64,000 nt of DNA. Origin: Asticcacaulis sp. AND118 (lineage in GTDB: Bacteria; Pseudomonadota; Alphaproteobacteria; Caulobacterales; Caulobacteraceae). The notes under the pieces were generated by a model that saw only the letters and a list, made by a program, of their open reading frames with translations, was not told the origin of the DNA and made no database searches. A program made the translations under genes and the position numbers. Every line of letters starts with the position of its first letter. Within the stretch, counting starts at the first letter, position 1. This document shows, in pieces, positions 59,633-64,000 of this stretch. The stretch lies in contig NZ_CP084910.1 of assembly GCF_020535245.1 (NCBI RefSeq), positions 1,216,501 through 1,280,500 on the forward strand. The letters are read 5' to 3'.

Positions 59633-60892
59633 ATGAGTGATGTGACCCTTACCATCGAAAAAGTCGGCTTTCAGGGCGACGGCGTGACGGCGGACGGCGT
59701 GTTCGTGTCGCTGACCCTGCCCGGAGAGACGGTGCGCGCCGCCGTGCCCAAGGACGGACACGCCCGCCTGATCGAGGTGCTGACTCCGTCGCCGGAGCGC
59801 GTCGCGCCGGTGTGCCCGCACTTTACGCTGTGCGGCGGGTGCAGTCTTCAACACTGGGACATGGTCGCCTATGGCGAATGGAAGCGCGGCATCGTCGGGA
59901 CGGTGCTGAGCCGCGCCGGGCTGGAAACCGACATCACGCCGATCCTGACCACGCCGCCGGCGACGCGCCGCCGCGTGGGCCTGCACGCCAGGCAGTTTCG
60001 TCAGGGCAGGACGGTGCGCACCGAACTGGGCTACAAACTGCGCCGGTCGTGGGATCAGGTGAAGGTCGAGGTCTGCCCGGTCGCCGATCCGACCCTCGTC
60101 GCCGCCATTCCGGTGCTGACGGAGATCGCTTCGCACCTGTTCGAGCATCCGAAATCGGCCCCCATCCTGTCGGTCACCACCTCCGATACGGGGCTGGACG
60201 TCGATTTGCGCGGCATCGAGCGCAGCAAGAGCGGTGGGCTGAGCGCGCAGGCGCGCATGGAAATCGCCATGATCGCGCAGTCGTCGGACATCCGTCTGGC
60301 GCGTATCTCGATCGCCGACGACATTCTGTATCAGACGCACCTGCCCAGTGTGCGCTTCGGTCGCGCGACGGTCGATCTGCCGACGGGCTCGTTTTTGCAG
60401 GCCTCGCCCACCTCCGAAGCCGACATGGTGGCACTGGTCAAGGCGGCCGTGGCGGGCGCCAGGCGCGTGGCCGACCTGTTCTGCGGCGCGGGCACCTTCA
60501 CCTTTCCGCTGGCCGAAAACGCTTCGGTCTACGCCGCCGATGCTGCCGGCGGGGCCGTGCGCGCGCTGAAGGCCGCCATCGGTCGCGCGCCGGGGCTTAA
60601 GCCGATCACGGTCGAGGCGCGCGACCTGTTCCGCGCGCCGGTGGTGGCCGAGGAAATGGCCGGCTGGGACGCCATCGTCTTCGATCCGCCGCGCGCCGGG
60701 GCCGAGGCGCAGGTCGGGCAGATTGCGCGTTCGAAGGTTCAGCGCGTCGTCGGCGTGAGTTGCAACGCCCAGACCTTTGCCCGCGACGCCAAAATTTTGA
60801 CGGAGGCGGGCTTTCAACTGGACCGGGTGACGCCTATAGATCAGTTCCTGTGGTCCGGCCATGTCGAGCTGGTTGGCGTGTTTTCGCGGTAA
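59633..60892 (+). CDS. RNA 5-methyluridine methyltransferase (RlmD/TrmA family)
   Basis: 419 residues. TRAM-like N-terminus, then an iron-sulfur cluster motif CPHFTLCGGCSLQHW (about residues 61-75), the SAM-binding VADLFCGAGTFTFPLA, VFDPPRAGAEAQV, and the catalytic Cys in VGVSCNAQTFARDA. It methylates uracil in 23S rRNA (RlmD/RlmCD class) or tRNA; alphaproteobacteria usually carry one such enzyme, so the exact site cannot be given. Followed 6 bases later by a GT2 gene. Confidence 0.9.
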   Translation: MSDVTLTIEKVGFQGDGVTADGVFVSLTLPGETVRAAVPKDGHARLIEVLTPSPERVAPVCPHFTLCGGCSLQHWDMVAYGEWKRGIVGTVLSRAGLETDITPILTTPPATRRRVGLHARQFRQGRTVRTELGYKLRRSWDQVKVEVCPVADPTLVAAIPVLTEIASHLFEHPKSAPILSVTTSDTGLDVDLRGIERSKSGGLSAQARMEIAMIAQSSDIRLARISIADDILYQTHLPSVRFGRATVDLPTGSFLQASPTSEADMVALVKAAVAGARRVADLFCGAGTFTFPLAENASVYAADAAGGAVRALKAAIGRAPGLKPITVEARDLFRAPVVAEEMAGWDAIVFDPPRAGAEAQVGQIARSKVQRVVGVSCNAQTFARDAKILTEAGFQLDRVTPIDQFLWSGHVELVGVFSR

Positions 60893-60898
60893 ATAGAA

Positions 60899-61570
60899 TT
60901 GATCTCTGTCGTCATTCCCACCCTCAATGCCGAAGCCTCTCTGGTGCGCACCCTGGGCGCGCTAGTTCCGGCGGTGGTCGAGGGCCTGATCAAGGAAGTG
61001 ATCATCGTCGACGGCGGGTCCGAAGACGCAACGCTGGAAATCGCCGATTCCACCGGCTGCACCATCATCCACGCCGACGCCAGCCGCGGGCTGCAACTGT
61101 GGCAGGGCTGCAAGGCGGCCAAGGGCGACTGGCTGATGATCCTGCACGCGGATTCGCAACTGGCCGACGGCTGGATGGACCACGTGCGCGATCATATGAA
61201 GCATTTCCCGCTGCGCGCCGGTTATTTCCGTCTGGCCTTTGACGATCCGTCGTGGTTCGCCAGCTTCTGGGCTGAAATCGTCGCCTTCAATTCGCGCTGG
61301 CTGGCCATTCCGTCGGGCGACCACGGGCTATTTCTGTCGCGCGCGCTCTATGACGCCGTGGGTGGCTATAAGGACCAGGTGGCGTTCGAAGACCTGAGCA
61401 TTGACCTCGCTTTGGGCCGGGCGCGGCTGCGGCTGATTCCCGTGGCGCTGACCACCAATGGCGAGCGTTTCCGCAAGGGGAGCTGGTATCTGTCGCTGTT
61501 CGGCAAGGCGGGCGGGTTCATGCTCTACCTGCTGGGCTTCCCGCCCAAGCCGCCGGTGAAGAAGGCTTAG
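60899..61570 (+). CDS. Glycosyltransferase family 2 (TIGR04283-like)
   Basis: 223 residues. ISVVIPTLNAEASLVRTLGAL, EVIIVDGGSEDATLEIA, ASRGLQLWQGCKAAKGDWLMILHADSQL with the ADSQL metal site, IPSGDHGLFLSRALYDAVGGY, and a C-terminal amphipathic helix. This short GT2 type is often annotated TIGR04283. Starts with TTG 6 bases after the methyltransferase stop, so it is probably in one operon. Its TAG stop is the first three bases of a family B repeat arm. Confidence 0.85.
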   Translation: MISVVIPTLNAEASLVRTLGALVPAVVEGLIKEVIIVDGGSEDATLEIADSTGCTIIHADASRGLQLWQGCKAAKGDWLMILHADSQLADGWMDHVRDHMKHFPLRAGYFRLAFDDPSWFASFWAEIVAFNSRWLAIPSGDHGLFLSRALYDAVGGYKDQVAFEDLSIDLALGRARLRLIPVALTTNGERFRKGSWYLSLFGKAGGFMLYLLGFPPKPPVKKA

Positions 61571-61710
61571 ATTTAACCACGGAAAACACGGAAAAGGTGC
61601 GCAGTTAAGCGACTGCGCTTAGCGGCTCGGCGTTGCGCTTAAGGCCCTTCAGGCGCATTGTTTCAACGCAATGAAGTCCGTGCTTTCCGTGCTTTCCGTG
61701 GTTAAATCTA
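61568..61710. repeat. Family B inverted-repeat element, copy 2
   Basis: 27-bp arms with one mismatch: TAGATTTAACCACGGAAAAC.. (61568-61594) and the inverse at 61684-61710. The outermost TAG on each side is the stop codon of the gene on that side. The interior contains its own GCGCTTA.../TTAAGCG-type palindromes. Same CACGGAAA core as 41132-41285. Confidence 0.85.
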
Positions 61711-63483
61711 CTTATCGGCCAGAATATCGACGATCTTGGCGTCCGAAGCCGCGAGGGCCAAGGTCTTCGACGACTTGCCCATGATCTGGCGATAGATCCA
61801 GTAAGAGGCCACGACCTCTTCGACATATTGCCGGGTCTGCGCCACCGGGATCGATTCCATCACCAGCAGCGAGTCGGCGTCGTCACCCAGCGAGCGCATG
61901 GCGTCCTGCACCCATTTTTCACCGGCATTGTAAGAAGCCACGACGCGGAACAGGTCGGAATCGTTGATGCCCGACGCCGCCAGTTTCAGCATGTAGGACT
62001 GACCCACCTGAAGATTGACCGCCGGGTCCAGCAATTGATCTGGCTTGCTCATCAGGCTGGAGTCGCGCGTCACTACATAGGCCGTCGCCGGCATCAGTTG
62101 CAGCAGCCCGTAGGCCCCGGCATAGCTCTTGGCCTTGGCGTTGAATTTGCTTTCCTTCTTGGCGATGGCGAACAGTAGCGCCTTGTCGATGCGCCAGCCT
62201 TCGGTCGGCTCGAAGTCGGGAATGGTGTAGTTGGCCGGATCGAACAGGCGGTCCGAGGTGCGGATCTGCGACACCGACAGGTCGTGCGCATCGGCCAGAG
62301 CCAGCCAGTTGCTGCGCGATTGCTGATCCGGAGAGCGCTGGATGGCGGTCTGAAGCTCGGTGCGGGCGTCGGATTTGCGGCCCACAGCCATCAGCATCGA
62401 GACGCGGCGGGCCTGCGTGTCGGTCTTGGCCCAGTTGAAGTCGGCATTGAGCTTGGCCGTGTAGGTTCCGCGCGTTTCCTCGGCATAGACCGGAGCCTCG
62501 CCCTTCTGGGCGCGCATCACGGCGGGCTCGGCGCCCAGACGCTGCTCGGCCAAAAGGCCGTAGAAGGTGAAGGGGAAGGAGGCGGCGTATTTGAAATAGA
62601 GGTCGGCGTCGGCCTTGTGCCCCATCTTCGCGGCCATGCGGCCCGCCCAGTAGGCCCCGCCGGACTGGCTCCAGGCGCTTTGGCTGGGGTCGTTGACGAT
62701 GAAGTCGAAGTGTTTCAGCGCCTCGTCGTAGCGCTTGAGGCGATAGGCGGCAAGGCCCGCCACCCAGCGATCGCCGATCTGAACGCCCAGTTTCAGGGCC
62801 TGATCGAGCTTGCCGTCATTATAGGCCGACCGCGCCGACTTGGGTGTCAGGGCCGAATCGGGACCGGCGGTCCCGGCCTTGATCTCGCTGCGCGGCGCAT
62901 CGTCGAGCAGGCCGGTGAAGGACAGCTTTTGCGCGCCGGCCAGTTTCGGAAACGGAGGATCTTCGGCGCCGTCGGGCTTCTTGCGCTTGGCCAGATTCCA
63001 CACGCGCATGGCCTGCGGATGATCGGGATAACGCTGGAGCCAGCCCATCAGTTCGTCGTAGGTCGATGAATAGTCGGCGTGGAACAGCTTGTTGAATTCG
63101 ACATAGCCCATCAGGCTCTTGTCGCCGATCTTTTCGATCGAGGCGTCGGCGGTGGCGAAGTCGCCCTTGTCCAGGGCCTCGAACGCCGCCTGATAGAGTT
63201 GCGCGTCCCACGGCGACAGGCCGGCATCGAGCGCCGCCGGTACCTTCGGCGCGGCCCTGGTCAGGCTGGAATAGGCGATGGGCTTGCGCGGCGTGTCGGC
63301 CGCTGCGGCAAGCAGAACCGCGCCCTGATAGGAAGATTGCGGGGCCTTGAGGATCGAATCGACCGTCTTATCGCCGGTTGTTTGGGCATGGACGTGAGCG
63401 CAGAAGCAGACACCGGTAAGCGCGGCGGCGGACAGCAGGATATGCCTGTAGCGGGCGCGGCTCGCGGGTCTGGTCAAGGTCAC
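61708..63483 (-). CDS. Soluble lytic murein transglycosylase (Slt-like)
   Basis: About 591 residues. The signal peptide ends AHVHA; a long alpha-superhelical U-shaped domain of TPR-like repeats (about 60-420) is followed by the C-terminal SLT domain with the catalytic Glu in LFAIAKKESKFNAKAKS, YGLLQLMPATAY, and VVASYNAGEKWVQD. It cleaves peptidoglycan with 1,6-anhydro products in the periplasm. GTG 63483 gives a normal signal peptide but GGAG is close; TTG 63534 is the alternative. Its TAG lies in a family B arm. Confidence 0.9.
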   Translation of the reverse strand: MTLTRPASRARYRHILLSAAALTGVCFCAHVHAQTTGDKTVDSILKAPQSSYQGAVLLAAAADTPRKPIAYSSLTRAAPKVPAALDAGLSPWDAQLYQAAFEALDKGDFATADASIEKIGDKSLMGYVEFNKLFHADYSSTYDELMGWLQRYPDHPQAMRVWNLAKRKKPDGAEDPPFPKLAGAQKLSFTGLLDDAPRSEIKAGTAGPDSALTPKSARSAYNDGKLDQALKLGVQIGDRWVAGLAAYRLKRYDEALKHFDFIVNDPSQSAWSQSGGAYWAGRMAAKMGHKADADLYFKYAASFPFTFYGLLAEQRLGAEPAVMRAQKGEAPVYAEETRGTYTAKLNADFNWAKTDTQARRVSMLMAVGRKSDARTELQTAIQRSPDQQSRSNWLALADAHDLSVSQIRTSDRLFDPANYTIPDFEPTEGWRIDKALLFAIAKKESKFNAKAKSYAGAYGLLQLMPATAYVVTRDSSLMSKPDQLLDPAVNLQVGQSYMLKLAASGINDSDLFRVVASYNAGEKWVQDAMRSLGDDADSLLVMESIPVAQTRQYVEEVVASYWIYRQIMGKSSKTLALAASDAKIVDILADK

Positions 63484-63641
63484 TCTCCGTCGTTGTTGAT
63501 CCGAATCGGGAGGCTTCGGACGGGGTTGAAACAACCCTTTTGCGGACGAAGCGGTGCATCCTGGCCAGTATGGAAAATCGTGGATGCCTGTGGACAGTAA
63601 TCAAAACTTAATGACGAGGCAAGCGCATAAGCGTTGCGCCC

Positions 63642-64000
63642 TTAGCCCAGACCTTCCGTAGCCTGAAGGCAATCGGCCCAGAACGCCTTCTTGGCCAATG
63701 GCTGGCGCAGGAGAAGCGCGGGCGGGAAGGTGACGAAAACCAGCGTTTTCGCCCCGCTGGAAAGGGCCAGTTCATGCGGCTTTCCGCGCAGCTTCTGCAC
63801 GCTGTCGGCGGAATCGAGCACGGTGCGCACGGCGGTCGTGCCGCAGAGGATAAGGGCTTTCGGCTGCGCCAATTCGATCAGGCGGCGCATGAACGGGGCG
63901 GTCAGGCGCGTGTCTTCCTCTGTGGCCGGCCGTCCGCCCGTAGGCCGCCAGAACAGGCCGGGCAGGCGGCAGGTGCGTTCTGTCAGGCCTAGCGCACTCA
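63642..64000 (-). CDS. Uracil-DNA glycosylase family 4-like protein (partial, 5' end outside window)
   Basis: The last 118 or so codons, open to the right edge. Matches the C-terminal half of family 4 UDG: WRPTGGRPATEEDTRLTAPF, RRLIELAQPKALILCGTTA, VQKLRGKPHEL, and FPPALLLRQPLAKKAFWADCL. In most family members the last motif is HPAYLLR with a conserved His; here the position reads Pro, so it may be a divergent branch. The N-terminal iron-sulfur and catalytic motifs lie outside the window. Confidence 0.75.
   Translation of the reverse strand, partial: SALGLTERTCRLPGLFWRPTGGRPATEEDTRLTAPFMRRLIELAQPKALILCGTTAVRTVLDSADSVQKLRGKPHELALSSGAKTLVFVTFPPALLLRQPLAKKAFWADCLQATEGLG

Overview
The window is a GC-rich chromosomal segment of a stalked or holdfast-forming alphaproteobacterium, most likely Caulobacteraceae and probably Asticcacaulis or a close relative. 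This is inferred from gene content, not from a database match. The main evidence is DivK followed directly by PleD, a PopZ homologue next to valyl-tRNA synthetase, and a holdfast polysaccharide cluster in the layout known from Caulobacter (hfsEFGH facing hfsCBA, with hfsD diverging from hfsA). TonB-dependent receptors and RcnB-like and glycine-zipper envelope proteins fit the same group.

Layout. 1-9 kb: two TonB-dependent receptors (the first cut by the left edge), an OPT peptide transporter, a RidA protein and two tandem glycine-zipper envelope proteins. 9-14 kb: a NarL-type response regulator with its membrane histidine kinase, a Phd/PIN toxin-antitoxin pair and gatB. 14-19.6 kb: a secreted low-complexity protein, an ABC exporter pair, a repeat-rich RcnB-family protein and two small hypotheticals around an AT-rich tract. 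19.6-29.1 kb: the holdfast cluster. 29.3-31.1 kb: tRNA-Ser followed by a scarred accessory patch with a DUF4393/Abi-alpha gene and two very small genes. 31.3-43.7 kb: housekeeping and signalling genes, including a GGDEF-EAL protein, crcB-rluC, an ATP12-type chaperone, two tiny ORFs behind a LacI-type palindrome, and divK-pleD. 43.9-47.3 kb: tRNA-Asn, a chemoreceptor with a perfect CtrA-type box, tRNA-Cys and an IS110/IS1111-type insertion sequence. 47.4-53.3 kb: a Pcm-like protein, a TolC-family protein, PopZ and ValS. 53.4-58.7 kb: three tandem GT87-like membrane glycosyltransferase paralogues, divergent from a GT2-GtrA fusion. 58.9-64 kb: a third glycine-zipper protein, an RlmD/TrmA-type RNA methyltransferase, a GT2 protein, a soluble lytic transglycosylase and the end of a family-4-like uracil-DNA glycosylase.

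Functional links. The eight hfs genes cover the Wzx/Wzy steps for holdfast: priming sugar transferase, glycosyltransferase, deacetylase, flippase, polymerase, co-polymerase pair and outer-membrane exporter. DivK, PleD, PopZ and the GGDEF-EAL protein belong to the polarity and c-di-GMP network that controls holdfast and motility in this family. The GT2-GtrA protein and the GT87 trio look like a second pathway that uses a lipid-linked sugar.

The intergenic DNA holds several dispersed palindrome families (called A-D here). Their ends often lie on or beside stop codons, and one related element sits in frame inside a GT87 gene. Long antisense ORFs over gatB, valS, hfsA, the OPT gene and others were treated as high-GC shadows. 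No CRISPR array, rRNA, prophage or integrase was seen.
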